From assembly GCA_012845835.1 (NCBI GenBank), contig JABAKD010000021.1, forward strand, positions 14,910,935-14,974,934: a DNA stretch of 64,000 bases, given 5' to 3'. This stretch comes from Undaria pinnatifida. Lineage: Eukaryota; Sar; Phaeophyceae; Laminariales; Alariaceae. This document shows positions 46,102 through 58,000 of this stretch, in pieces (the first letter of the stretch is position 1; every line of letters begins with the position of its first letter). The notes under the pieces were generated by a model. That model saw only the letters and a program-made list of their open reading frames with translations, did no database searches and had not been told where the DNA came from. The translations under genes and the position numbers were made by a program.

Positions 46102-46229
46102 CTGAAAAACTCATATTTCAGATCTCGCCAAACGTACACAGGCAGCAAGGTGAAACGCACAGGGCAAAGCGGGGGCGGGAGTAGCACGAATACAACGAGC
46201 CACCCAGTGATACGGCATCATAGCAGTGA

Positions 46230-46840
46230 GTTGGCTGCACTTCGGCTATCGGTCGTTACTAGTTAGATGGAGTAAAAAAGGCCATCCAGTGAATATTCAT
46301 AATCGACTTGGCATCTATTGCTGTTGCAAGTTCTTGGCCACGGCATGGCCAAACTCGTGTCTTGAAGCCCTTCTCCAATACTTGTAGAGGCTTGCTTTAG
46401 ACGCTACTTGGTGCCCTACGCGCCGTATTTCCGTAAGCAAGCGCGCTATACCTGCGCTTCAAAAGGGGCAGCACCGCACGTTTGTGCACAACCGAAACGC
46501 CGATTTAGACCCGAACTCCCCAGAAACGAAAAACCGGCCACAGCACTTGTAGCAACGAGAGTGGGACCAGTTTTAGAGGGCTTGGTTAAACGCTTTTGTT
46601 TGTCCTTTCAAGAACAGAGGGAGAGCAGTAGAACAAGTTTGAGGGCAATGGGACAACTACTGCTGTTGAGTGTTCCCAGTGGTCCAATACGGTCATACGC
46701 GCGATCGGAGTATCACACACAGCTTGCGAAGATGAGTTTCGACATCTAATCGTCATCTTCGACCTCACAGCTGGAGTGTATTTTGATCTTCATTTTTTTT
46801 TTCCAACATACCCTGGTAGCTTTAAATAGTACAATACTAG
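46230..46840. other. No gene recognised
   Basis: A plus frame at 46408-46749 has no motifs. The end of this stretch (46680-46790) is an inverted copy of the repeat B end motif. Confidence 0.4.
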
Positions 46841-47185
46841 TACATAGTAAGCCGCGTAGTTGTTGAGGCCGACGTCGTTGGTTCGAATCTCACAAAGGGA
46901 CTCTTTCCTACATCGAGAGGCCGAGAGCGCGAGAGCGTGAGTTGGCGAAATTCGATGGAAATATCGAATACCGGTATCAATTAATAGCGTACGTAAAAAG
47001 GCGGGAAAATGGGAGCGCTGAAACCTTTGCGCGATGAAAGATGTAAAAACGAAAACCCCTCAATTTGTGGACCATGCGCCGGCGGCTGATGCTCGTATAC
47101 CGTTTTCATGATAAAAAATGAAGGTCAAGTACCGGGGGGAAGAAGGGAAGACACCCGCGACCACGGCTTGTCCAGAAGGTCGTTG
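46841..47185 (+). mobile_element. SINE relative in the opposite orientation
   Basis: A B-box-like GTTGGTTCGAATCTCAC is followed by GAGAGCGTGAGTTGGC, GCGCGATGAAAGATG and GACCACGGCTTGTCCAGAAG, in the same order as the SINE body. The copy is diverged and interrupted, and its A box is poor. Confidence 0.6.
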
Positions 47186-47189
47186 CCGG

Positions 47190-48600
47190 TCAGAAATTTT
47201 ACCAGGCACGAGTTAAGAACATCTTACGAGGTGAGCTTGAGAAGCAGAAGAAAACACAAAACATGTACTTTCGGATCGTCGGCAAAAAACACCACCAGAT
47301 CCTCTTGGTTCGATCGTTGCCTTCAACCTTGCTCGTTGAGTCCTTGTGATAGCGGTATTGCGCTTTTTGGGGTTCTTTCGTCTTTTCGCTTTCCACATGT
47401 GTTTTTTTACGGGACGCCGATTTTCCTTTTTGAAAAGCATCCACGAAAAAGCTGGTCATATCATACGTGTGTACAACGAAGCACCATACGACGTACCTCG
47501 GGCGGGGGGAAAAAAGACGCACGAGTACTGGTACTGACTGGTACTCACTGGTACTGCTGTTTGATAACGTAAATACCTGGATAAGAGCATAAACGGGGGG
47601 CACACGACTGATACACACAATCGTACGACACCGGCTCGCTAAAACTTTAGGGTGCGTAGGGTATTGAAAACGGAACGCAGAATGAACAAAGCTCCGAGCA
47701 ATATCGGATGATACAGATAAGGTTGGGTCTATTTTACAAAAATTGAAAAACGTCAACCGTGAGAACGACCGATTGAATGGTTAAAACTCAATTTGGCAAG
47801 CTGCGTGGTACTGCTGTACACTGTACATCTATATTTCGCTTCGTAATACACATAGCAGAAGTGGTTGCACAAAATTTACGGAAGGTCGTTCGCGCGTGTA
47901 ATACAAAGATGAGTATAGACCTGAAATTCGTCAAACTGACGTCCTTGAAAATGAGTTAAAAAATATATCGAATCAACACGAAAGACATACCGGTAGGTCG
48001 GTGACTCCCCTGGATGCTGTCAGGGTCAAAAGGACGATTTCCCATAAATATCTATTTGGAGGAACGGTCCAATATCAATATTCGCGGTGAAATGACGCAC
48101 GCCCGGCGTTATTTCGTATCATTTTCGGGCAAACTATGTCTCAAATCAGAGATACCAACTCTTGAGGGAAATTACCATTTTGAACTTCCACACACACATC
48201 ATGGGGACAAACAACTTGAATTAGACCCAGCCAAACTTTGCAGTAGGAAAATGGTTCACAACCAAACGGTTCTTACTTTTCGTTCAATGTCGTACGTCGA
48301 ATTCGGCTAAACGGAAGACCGCGGTTTGACCCCTTGCTTGACCGACCTCCAAGATTAAACGCTAGATATCTATGCCAAAAAATGCCTTGACGCGTCCAAC
48401 AATGCCGGTCTTCAAAAAGCATTTGCTTTTTCCTCGCGCTGTATAGTTTTTTTATTTCCTTTCTCCGAAAGGAAAAAAATTAGGGGCATGGGCCGAGAGC
48501 CGAAAGGGATTTGTGGTTATACGTGCGTGGGCCGTGCTTGGTGGAAAGGAAAACCAGGGCCCGGGGAGAGGCGCGTAACGCAAGTCGCAGCCTAGGCCGG
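47190..48600. other. No gene recognised
   Basis: Overlapping frames (185 codons minus, 154 plus) show no motifs or consistent splice sites. Scraps of the repeat B end motif lie at about 47755-47800 and 47885-47950. Confidence 0.35.
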
Positions 48601-48614
48601 GCGCAATGTTGTGC

Positions 48615-48875
48615 CTACTGTTCGTTTCCGCGGGAAGAGGGTGGCCGGGGCGGGGTGTCTGCTGATCCTGCTTTGCCTGAGAACGCATTCGGCAAAAAAT
48701 ACACCCGTGGTAAGTGAGTGAAACCGTGAAACCATACACAAGCAGACCGGGAAGGGGGTGGGCGGCTTGGATTCCGCTTTCCCTGCTCTTAGTTCTCACC
48801 TACGACGATCGAGAGGCACACGAAGATGTTCTGCGTCTCCGGGGGCTGGATCACTGGCCCGGCCCCTCCGCCCAT
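48615..48875 (-). CDS. Candidate 45-residue protein, two exons
   Basis: Exon one starts at an ATG and encodes MGGGAGPVIQPPETQNIFVC followed by LSIVV, ending at GTAG|GTGAGA. Exon two (48676-48615) follows TTCTCAG and continues in phase with KAGSADTPPRPPSSRGNEQ and a stop. The intron is 123 bp. The short hydrophobic patch FVCLSIVV is too short for a sure membrane span. The ATG is about 205 bp from the ATG of the gene on the other strand, so the two could share a promoter. No family is recognised. Weak point: so short a model could arise by chance. Confidence 0.35.
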
Positions 48876-49080
48876 GGTGATCCTCCGGCAGGGATTTAAT
48901 CGCTCCCGCGCCCGCGCGGCGCGCTGCTGAAAGCTGCGGAAAGAAAAACGAAGGGTTTGCACGGTGTGATATCGAAAATGTTTGTATAGGGGAGGATAAC
49001 TACTATCCCGCTGTCCCGCTGTGTGCTGTGTGCCAAGGTCAGAGTCGCCAACACAAAACAGCGCGAGTGCCTTGCAAGTG
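48876..49080. promoter_or_regulatory. Divergent promoter region
   Basis: About 205 bp separate two outward-facing start codons. It is moderately GC-rich with no repeat family in it, unlike its surroundings. No TATA box is placed with confidence. The assignment rests on gene layout alone. Confidence 0.3.
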
Positions 49081-52000
49081 ATGGAGCGCTCTGCAGGCCA
49101 GAGAGAAGATATGAGGCCTTCCTGCCCGTCGTATGTTACGTCACTCAAGGAGATCCTCAATCTGGACAAGGTAAGGGTGGCGAGCGCGGCGGATTGATTT
49201 GTTACGGTTGCCCATTTTCTTCCGTGTTCGAGTTTAAAATATGGAAGCTCATTTTGGGCATAAATATAAGGATCATGTTATATATGTATTAATTAATTTA
49301 CATACATAATATTTCCGTTCAATTTGGTTTAGGTACGATGGGGGGGTGCCTGTGGCACCTGGGTAGCCGTACTGCTGTCATGGGTGTGTATACGAGCGCA
49401 TGACAGCCTGTCCACGCAACCAGCGACTCGTACGCTTACCACTAAAACCTGGCACCGTCCGCTGCTAACGATGCTGTTGCTTTCGAATGCTGGCTTGTAG
49501 CAGCAACTGCATACGAGTATGTCACAGCAGTTCTGCACTGCACTTGTGATCTGCTTTGCAGTACAGGCTGGTTCAAGTACAACCCCACACATTACCTCCC
49601 CCACGAATACCGCTCGCAATATCTACGAAGTCAAAGAGTGAGTATTTGGTATCATATCAGTGACCCCCATGACCAGTGGAAGAGGGGGACGTGACAAAAA
49701 AGAGACAAAACGGCCTCGGGCTGTCCCTATTAAGGGCCCGAATTAACGAGGAACTTGCAAAATCGAATTTCGATTTTTTTTTTTTAATTTCATGAAAAAT
49801 ACACGAAAAATTCAACTTTGGTTCTTATCAAGGAACGGCGCAGTGCGTTCTAGGAAATAAAAAAATTCTAAAAACGCAAAAGGGTCAACGAACACCCGTG
49901 GGTAACGGCCGAGGCGAGCGATGGCTCGCGTCCTCCCCGGAGCGCCGCGGCTAGCCGCAGATTCTTTTGGCCGGCAGCGGCTTGGAGGCTATGGCTCTAG
50001 GTGTCTCTTGGATGGGCTGGCGCCACCCCGCCGCCCGACACGGGCAGCAGCGACGGGGATATAGCTGTCGAACTTCTGAGCGAAGTCATCATGTGGTAGT
50101 TGGTCGTGTAACTTTCGAGGTGCAGGGGGACAGAAAACTGGGTTTGCGGCGGTCTCGGTTGTTTTCGAAGCGTCGCAGGCGGTCTAGGCTGTGCTAAGGA
50201 CCTTCGGAGGCCGCGCTGCGGCTGCTCCGGTGGTCCTACCTCTCGCAATGTTGGCTGCTCGCCTCTCAATCAGCCGACGACATGGCACCAATTCGCGTGG
50301 CCGGCTTCGGTTACACAGAACAAGCCATGTCTAGGTGGACAAACTCCCTAAATTCAATTTCGATTTTCGACAAAATTCGACCGAGAAAGTCTTTTTTTAC
50401 TTCTTTGTTGAATTTGATTTTTCGTAATAATTCTGAGAATGCCTGCTTGGTGATTCATTTCTTGACCAATCAGATGCAAATTAAATTAAATTCTATAAAA
50501 AAAAATCGAAATTCGATTTTGCAAGTTCCTCGTTAATACGGGCCCTAACAGGAGCCAAACTCGTATCGACCAATGACAGGCCTTCAATTTTTTTGTCGAT
50601 AATATTCAGGCTTTTTTCTCACGGGGGAAAACAAATTGCGCCGCCTTTAGCACACGGTCCGGTGGGACGTACGTACTCCAAGGCATGTCTGTATGTCTGT
50701 AGATATTTTCGCGCAAAAAAATGAAGATCTGACCTGCCTGTGTTCAACATAAAGCAGAATCTACCGAAAAAACTGGATCGTAAACTAAAATCAAGTCATT
50801 TGAACGAAATAACAACGTATCATGCTCGTTGTTACGAACTAAAAGGCCATTGTTTATGGTACCCCGATCCAGGTCACAGATGTTCCTGACATTCGTTTCG
50901 CCGGCTAAAGATCAACATGCCGACGAAACATTTCCAAACAGTGTGTATGGTAATAACATAAAAACGAGTCTTGATGCAGAAGCTAACAGCAATGCTCAAT
51001 ATATTCGTTGGGATTTTTCAGAGGGGCGGTTGCACGATTTCGAAATTCCGAAACACACACAAACGCGCCGCAGCGCCACAACACGCTACAGACCCATGGC
51101 GATCGAGGTGCACAAGGGTCGAGCGGCAGCTGCTCGGCAAATAGTCCAGGGGGCTGCATCTTCGCGAAATGCTGCTGTTCTGTGCGTGCATGCGCACGGG
51201 GGCGAATTTGCGGCCTAACCTCGAGATAACATCTGGAGAAGAAATACCTTGTCCCGATCTCAGCCTGGTGAGATCGGGACGAAACACCCCTTTTCGGTGG
51301 ATTTTCCGATCTTGGAAATTGTCAGAACCAACATTCGTCTCCACATGCAGTGTACACAGATCTAACTGTAGGCGAGTTTTGTATAGATCAAGATCTATGG
51401 CCTACGTCGGGGTACCATAAACAGTGGCCTAAGTCCAAATGTCCACGCCGTTTTTGAGAGATAGACACTGAAACTTTGCACACGTATTCTACATGCACAT
51501 CCCGAGGCCTGGCCCGCGGGTTTTTCCTCTTTTCTCTTCTTTTTTCGCCGAAAAAAATTGGGCTAAGGTGGTCCACATTTTCCCCAAAATCTTAACTGAC
51601 GAAAAATCAGGGAAAAAAAAAATGGCATCGGGCGAGGTCTTCGCATGGGCACATAGCTTTTTCGTCTTGTTTCGTTTTTTCTTCTCTTTTCTTTCCTTTC
51701 CTTTATCTTCTTTTCTTTTCTTTGTTTCTTTTTCTCCAATTGACTTATGCCTGTCGTGCGTATGCGTAGTGATAGATACTACGTGTAATATATACGTGGT
51801 AGTCTTCCTTGGGTGGCAATCGGAATATTTGGTTTCTCCAGGCGTGAGTAGTGAGACATATGCACCGGCCTGGACCTGGCACATCGTAGACTGACTCCCG
51901 ATTTCACTTTTATATGTTTCTGGTGGAGGCATGAATTGCGTCAGCTGTGATATATGCGTGTACCACCTTGGGTTGTGTGTTTTTTTCCCTGGGGTATTCC

Positions 52001-55000
52001 TCAGCTCCAGAGTGACTGGAGCCTGTCCTGTGACCACGGACTTGATTATGCGAGTTAATGTGAGAACAACAACAACAACAACAATAGAAGACGCGTGCAA
52101 AATTTCACGGTCTGAATCGGAGAAACGGCGTGGGCATTCGCCGGGGAATACATTTGGGGTTTTTAACGTGAACCAGCCTGTAACTGGACTGGAAATCTCG
52201 TACTCAGGGCTCAGGGCCCAGACTAACGAAGAGCACGGGAAAACGTAAGTCGATTTTTTTTTCAAGTTCGTGAAAATTACACGAAGCATTCGACTCTGCT
52301 TCATATCAAGGAACGGCGTAGTGCGTTTTGAAATAAAAAAACGGAAAAGGGTCATGAACACCCGTGGGCAACGACCGAGGCGAGCGATGGCTCGCGTCCT
52401 CCCCGGAGCGTCGCGGCTAGCGGCAGATTGTTTTTGCCGGCAGCGACTAGGAGGCTATGGCTCTAGGCGTCTCTTGGATGGGCTGGCGCCGCTCCGCCGC
52501 CCCACACGGGCAGCAGCGACGGGGACAACAGGCTTGAACGTGGTACGACCGGTACCAGGTGTTTGCTCCGGCGCTGGCAACGTGAAACACATTTTGCGCA
52601 CATGAAAGTGGGGGTGCTTGTAGGGCAGATCGAGAGTGTAAAACGCCTTCCAGGTACGCTAGGAAAAGTGCCTGTGATGTATTTGGAAAAACCTACTTTC
52701 TATTTTTATTTTCCCCATGGCCTAAAAGTATTTATATACCCTCTACGAATTTTCTGGGAAAATTATTGCTTGAAATTTCCGGCAAAATTCTTGGGGAATA
52801 CAGCAAAAATCAACGCTTCTTCTTCGTAGATCGAGATGTTGTGTCCTAAAAACGGGGGAAAGATGGCGTTGGTTGTGTGGGCAACCCTCGAGAGGCGTTG
52901 GAGTAGTACCGTGTGCGCACGTGAGCGGCCGCTCAAAGCACTTCACCCGTGCTGCTGTACGGCAGCCTTTCACACGGCATTGGTTGTCATCTGCCGCTAG
53001 GACGCGTGAATGTGCGTGCCTGAGCATGACGGAAACAGGAAACGCGAGACGCATACGTGATGGGCAAAACAAGGGCGGGCGTGCGGCGACACACACAAAG
53101 AAGGGCGAGAGCACGGATGTGTGGCGGCAAACGCGAAGAAGTCACAGCAGTAGTAGTAGCCCGCCATAGCGCAGCCCAGAGGGCCCTCCTGGCCTTGCTA
53201 TGGTGGCAGCCACATCTATCTACCTCGTGTCCGTACGCGAAAGGGGTGGGTGGTGATTGATGTAGAGCGTTCGGAGGAGGACGTGATATAGTTGTGTGGG
53301 GAGGGTGGGGTGTGTGGGAGGCAATAAAAACTGGCTTGCAGCTTGCAGGGTCAAGAATCGACTTCAACCAAGGAGCTCCCCTCGCAGGATATATAACGCC
53401 CTGTGTTGTGGTTTGGGATCGTTCGGGTTCAATTAGCGGTCGAACTGCTGAGCGAAGTCGTGATGTGGCGATTTGTCGTGTAACCTTCGAGGTGCAGGGC
53501 GACGAAAAACTGGGTTTGCTTGCGGCGGTCTCGACTGTTTTCGAAGCGTCGCAGGCGGTCTAGGCTGTGCTAAGGGCCTTCGGAGGCCGCGCTGCTGCTG
53601 CTGCTCCGGTGGTCCTTGCTCTCGCAATGGTGGCTTCTCGCCTCTGAATTAGCCTACGACACGGCACCAATTCGCGTGGTCGACTTCGGTTGCATGGAAC
53701 ATGCCGTGCCTAGCTAGGTGCACAATTTCCTCAAATTGATTTCATTTTCGGTAATTTACAGGTCAAAGAGTACATCTTCCGCACAGGTACCAAATAGCTA
53801 TTTACGCCCTGCTGTAGTTGGCTGAGGGGAATCTTATGCTGCTCAATCGACCTAGAGTCATTCCAAGCCACAGCATCCCGGTCCGGCCGAACGCCTCTCC
53901 AAGCACGGCATCCAAACCGGCCGAGTCGACCTAGAGCCTTCGCAAGCAACAAGCATCCAAGCACAGGTCACTCCGTAGCGTTCCGTCTCGGGCTAGAGTT
54001 GGGGTTCTGGTTGGGTGATCGGCCTTAGGCGGCACGGCCAACGCCCCCCTAAATATTTAATATCAAGCGTTAACGCCTTTTAAGTGGAAACCCTGATTTT
54101 TTACTAGTTTACTTGAAGTTAGTATAGGGAGGATTTGGGGTCTCTCTTTTTTTTGCTTCGTCCCATTTATGATGCTCGCACTTATCTCGCTCTCCCTCCC
54201 AGCAGTAACTCAGATCCGGGGTCACATGGCCGGGCCCTTCTCGCCCCTCCCCACAACGGTATATACGTGTGTTCGTTTTTATCGCGAGAATTCAGCATTT
54301 CTTCCCTCGTTGACTCGCGTCGAATTGTGCCTACCCACGCTGCAGGGCGCGCTCTCAACAGAGTTGGTCATTTTTTTTCGCTGTTGCACATATTTGCAAC
54401 TAAATTCAAAATATCACCACGTTGGGAATCAAACCTAAGGACCAACGCTAGCAGTAGCATTCGAGTCTAACCACGTGACCACCGGGGCGACCGGCGCTGG
54501 CTCTAATGGGATTCAAATGGGGTTCTTCGATTTTCGATGATATTCACATTTTCGTTGAAATTCGACGAAAGAAGTATTTTTTACTTCTTTGTTGAATTTG
54601 ACTTTTCTTCAAGGTTGTGAAAATGCCTGTTCGGTGATTCATTTTTCGACCAATCAGAATTCAATTTAAATTAAATTCTACAATAACAAACGCATGTTCA
54701 TGCTCGCTCTTCGACAAGATGGGCCCGTACTCTTTGGGCCTGGTACGTACGTAGCGCGCCAGAGGGCCTGGCATTGCTGTTTTACTTGGATTTTATGTGG
54801 GGTATGATGTTTCCCCAAAGTGTAATGGACAAACGGATTGAAGCCAGACCCCAGCAGCAGCCGCGGCCGCAGCAATTGTCACGTTGTGTTTGTTCTTTGC
54901 ACGAATCCACGTCTCTGTCTTGTCCAAGCCGCGTGCCGAACTTGAGCGTCAGAGACCCGGGACCCGTGTACCAGCCGGAGAATACCCGCATTACAGCGGC

Positions 55001-58000
55001 AACGGGCACTACTGCACGCACCGCCACTATTGGTGGTTGTTCCCATCTGTGCCAAGCGATTTCACAGGCACTATAGCGGGATATTGGAACTTTAGAGGCA
55101 CACCTGCTGTATATTGTCTGGCCGGTGGTTTTCTCCCACAGGCTAGTGTGAACGCGTACAAATCGCTACCCGGCAGTAGCTACCAGTGTTACTGTTGATA
55201 ACATGTTGTTGCTGTTCACCCTAACCCCATCGATGGAGGTCATAGCATTATGTGTTTCAAAGGGTAACACATGTGTAAAAGCGAGCGGCCGGTGTTATCA
55301 CACAGCTTGCGAAGATGAGAATCGACCCTCAATTTCAGGCACATGCTACGTTTGAGGCGCGCCGTTTGTTCCTGGCACTCCTCGATTGAGAAGCTCTGTA
55401 CCCTATAATACCTCACCCTATGTATATATTTATTTTGTTCACTTCTACTTTTCAGCTTCTGGACAAGCCGTGGTCACAGGTGTCGTCCCTTCTCCCCCCC
55501 GGTTCTTGCCTTCAATTTTTATCGCGCATAGGGTTCAGCAATCCCACTGCTCGTCGATTTTCATCGAGTGTTGCTAACTCACGCTCTCGCGCTTTCCGCA
55601 AGTCAATTTGTGCGCAAGAGAAAGTCCCCACGAATTTATACGAGTATGCACTCGGGGGACTCGAACTCGCGAAACTGATATATTTTTCCAGGCTCGAGGG
55701 TAACCTGATACGCCACTGGGGCGACCGGCTGCACCTCCCTCTCAGTGCCTATTGGGGGTTCAGAGGAAAAAATGACGAATGAAACTGAATTTTTTTGCAG
55801 CACCCTTCGCAGAAGCATCCCCTGATGCTGGGTTTGTCTGAAGACGATTTTACAGTCGACCTGCTCCAGTGCAAGGGCCTGTAAAGACACGCGCGTAGCT
55901 TGCGCTGCCGTGTGCTGCATGCTTGCGCCACGATACTAACGGCGCTTAGTCTATACTTTGTTTTGTTGCTGTACACGTGGGCCCCGAAAGCGGTTCAAGC
56001 AGACCGAAAGCGCATTTCCGATTAACCCCTTTAGAGCCCCCGAACCCCTCCCTATACTAAATCCAAGTAATTTTGCCCCCAAAAACGGGTTTCCAGCTGT
56101 GAAGGGGTTAACAAACCCGTGGCCCCGGTTATACAAAGCAGTAATTTAATTATAAAAGAAGCGATTTTTTCCCCACGATTTTGGGTTAAGGAGCCTGTTC
56201 TTTCAGAAAAAAAAAAATGGCCGAGAAGTGGTTCGTGTCTCTGTCCTAGCACGCGTCGAAGGCGAACTCACAGCTGACGTGTTTAGATTAGTGGTATGAA
56301 GTACCTCTCCGTACGGGTTATATGGTAGTGCGCAGAACATGTAGGGGATGAATTTTTCCGTGGAAAACCATCCTGTTCACCTTTTGCCAATATCCAGGGG
56401 AACCCTGTAATATGTCTTGCAAATATGAGTTTCGATGAAATCTTCGATCTCACAGCTGCAGTGTTTTTTGTTGTTTTTTTTATAATGTATCTTCATGCAG
56501 CAGTAATACATCTGTAAAACCGCGCGACCGGAGCATCACGCACCTTGCAAAGATGAGTATCCACCCGTGAATTGACCGAACTCATCAGCAGCTGGCGTCT
56601 TTGAAACAGTTGTATGAAATGGGTTCGCTCAGAGATACACAGGATATTCATCAGGCAGAGTGTGTCCAGATATCGTTGATATGCGATGGATTGATATGCT
56701 CCATCAACCTCACTAGGCTGTACGCTAGGCACTTCGACGTCTCACCGAACAGCCTTACAATGGGTGACGGTTACAGACCCCGTGACACTCTGTCTGTAAC
56801 CGTCACTTACTGCTCGGCTGCTCGCTGAGGCACACTATACCCAACAGAGTTGACTTTTTTCTCGTGGCTCGCCTCACCTCATCCTGTGACCGCGGACACG
56901 ATGATGCGAGTTTGCGTGAGAGTAACAATCCCCTCTCTCTCCCTCCCTCCCTCCCTCCCTCCCTCCCTCCCGCCCAATGCGTGCCGCAGGCGGAATTGGT
57001 TTTCCAAAGACTACTAGAGGCGGTAGAGGCGCACTCTTCGGAGCTGGCAGCGGTGAAGAGGGAAGTTAAGACCAAGGCTGGTGGTGACGAAATGCAAGGG
57101 TGAGCCACCCCCCCCTTCAACTCTTCGACGACTGTCAACCACTTCATTTGGAACCGTACCCTGGTTTTTGAGGGTAGATTACTTGTAATCAGTGCGGAAT
57201 ATTTTTCGCAATAATAAATGAGTCAATAGCACCCCCGTTTGTGGCATTGCCTCGCCAACCCACTCATCTTCCCCCGCTCCCGCCTCTGCCAGCCCAGCCC
57301 TCCCACCCTCCCCTCCACTTTCTCACTTCCCCCCATCCTTTCCCCTGCCCCTTCCACCCCCTTCCCCCCCATCCCCCCTTCCTCACAGCAATTCATAGAA
57401 CTGCCTGCCATTTGTGGAAAATTGGCTGCCCTCCCCTACCCCCCTCTCCGCCCCCTCTACACCCACTCCCACCCCTTCCACTCCTTATTTTCCACCACCC
57501 TCCCGTCAACCACTCCCCCCCCCCCCCCCCCCCCCCACCCGCCTCCGCAGCTAGCTTTGCCGCTTGTAGCATTGGCCGCCCTCTCCCTCCCGCCCCCCCC
57601 CATCCCTTTCCCTCCCGCTACGTTTGGGATACCTATTTTCCCCTAATACTGCTCGTCATGCTCGAAAAAAACGAATACCCTGGTACTTGCTAGTTCAATC
57701 CTCGAAAAAACTTCCAATTATGCGAAAAACAATTGCTCTATTAGCATGAACTGGATGCTTGAGATACATTCCTACACACCGTCTTATCCCCCTATGTTCC
57801 CCGTTTTCCCGGCCCTTGCCTTCACTCTCCTAAAAACCCAGCATGTGGACAGTAATAAACGGCCGTCTCTCCGCACTGGAGCGTCGAGTGGCGGCGGTGG
57901 AGTCAGCGGTAACGATCCCGGAAAATTCTAGCGGTGGTTCTGGCGCTGTCCCTGGGGGAGCTCGAGGGGGGCTGCTCGGAGCCACTACTAGGGGTTTCAC

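Larger units (their letters stand above)
52214..54726. mobile_element. Enlarged Harbinger-family element with nested insertions
   Basis: Ends GGGCCC... and ...GGGCCC share a diverged terminal repeat (CGAAGAGC occurs in both). The inner flanks match the 812-bp MITE: TATCAAGGAACGGCG at 52308, GAGCGATGGCTCGCGTCCTC at 52382, GGTGCAGGGCGACGAAAAAC near 53492, and TACTTCTTTGTTGAATTTGA near 54584. Between them are two foreign blocks of roughly 880 bp (about 52540-53410) and 780 bp (about 53745-54527). The second contains a TTAA MITE and a SINE head. No transposase is evident. Target duplication was not found. Confidence 0.6.

Noticed and set aside
46841-46900. A tRNA gene at the GGTTCGAATC B box
   Set aside because: No acceptable A box or cloverleaf, and the downstream sequence is SINE body.
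57239-57693. Pro/Ser-rich frames of 135 and 150 codons
   Set aside because: They arise from a C/T-rich intron between two well-supported exons.
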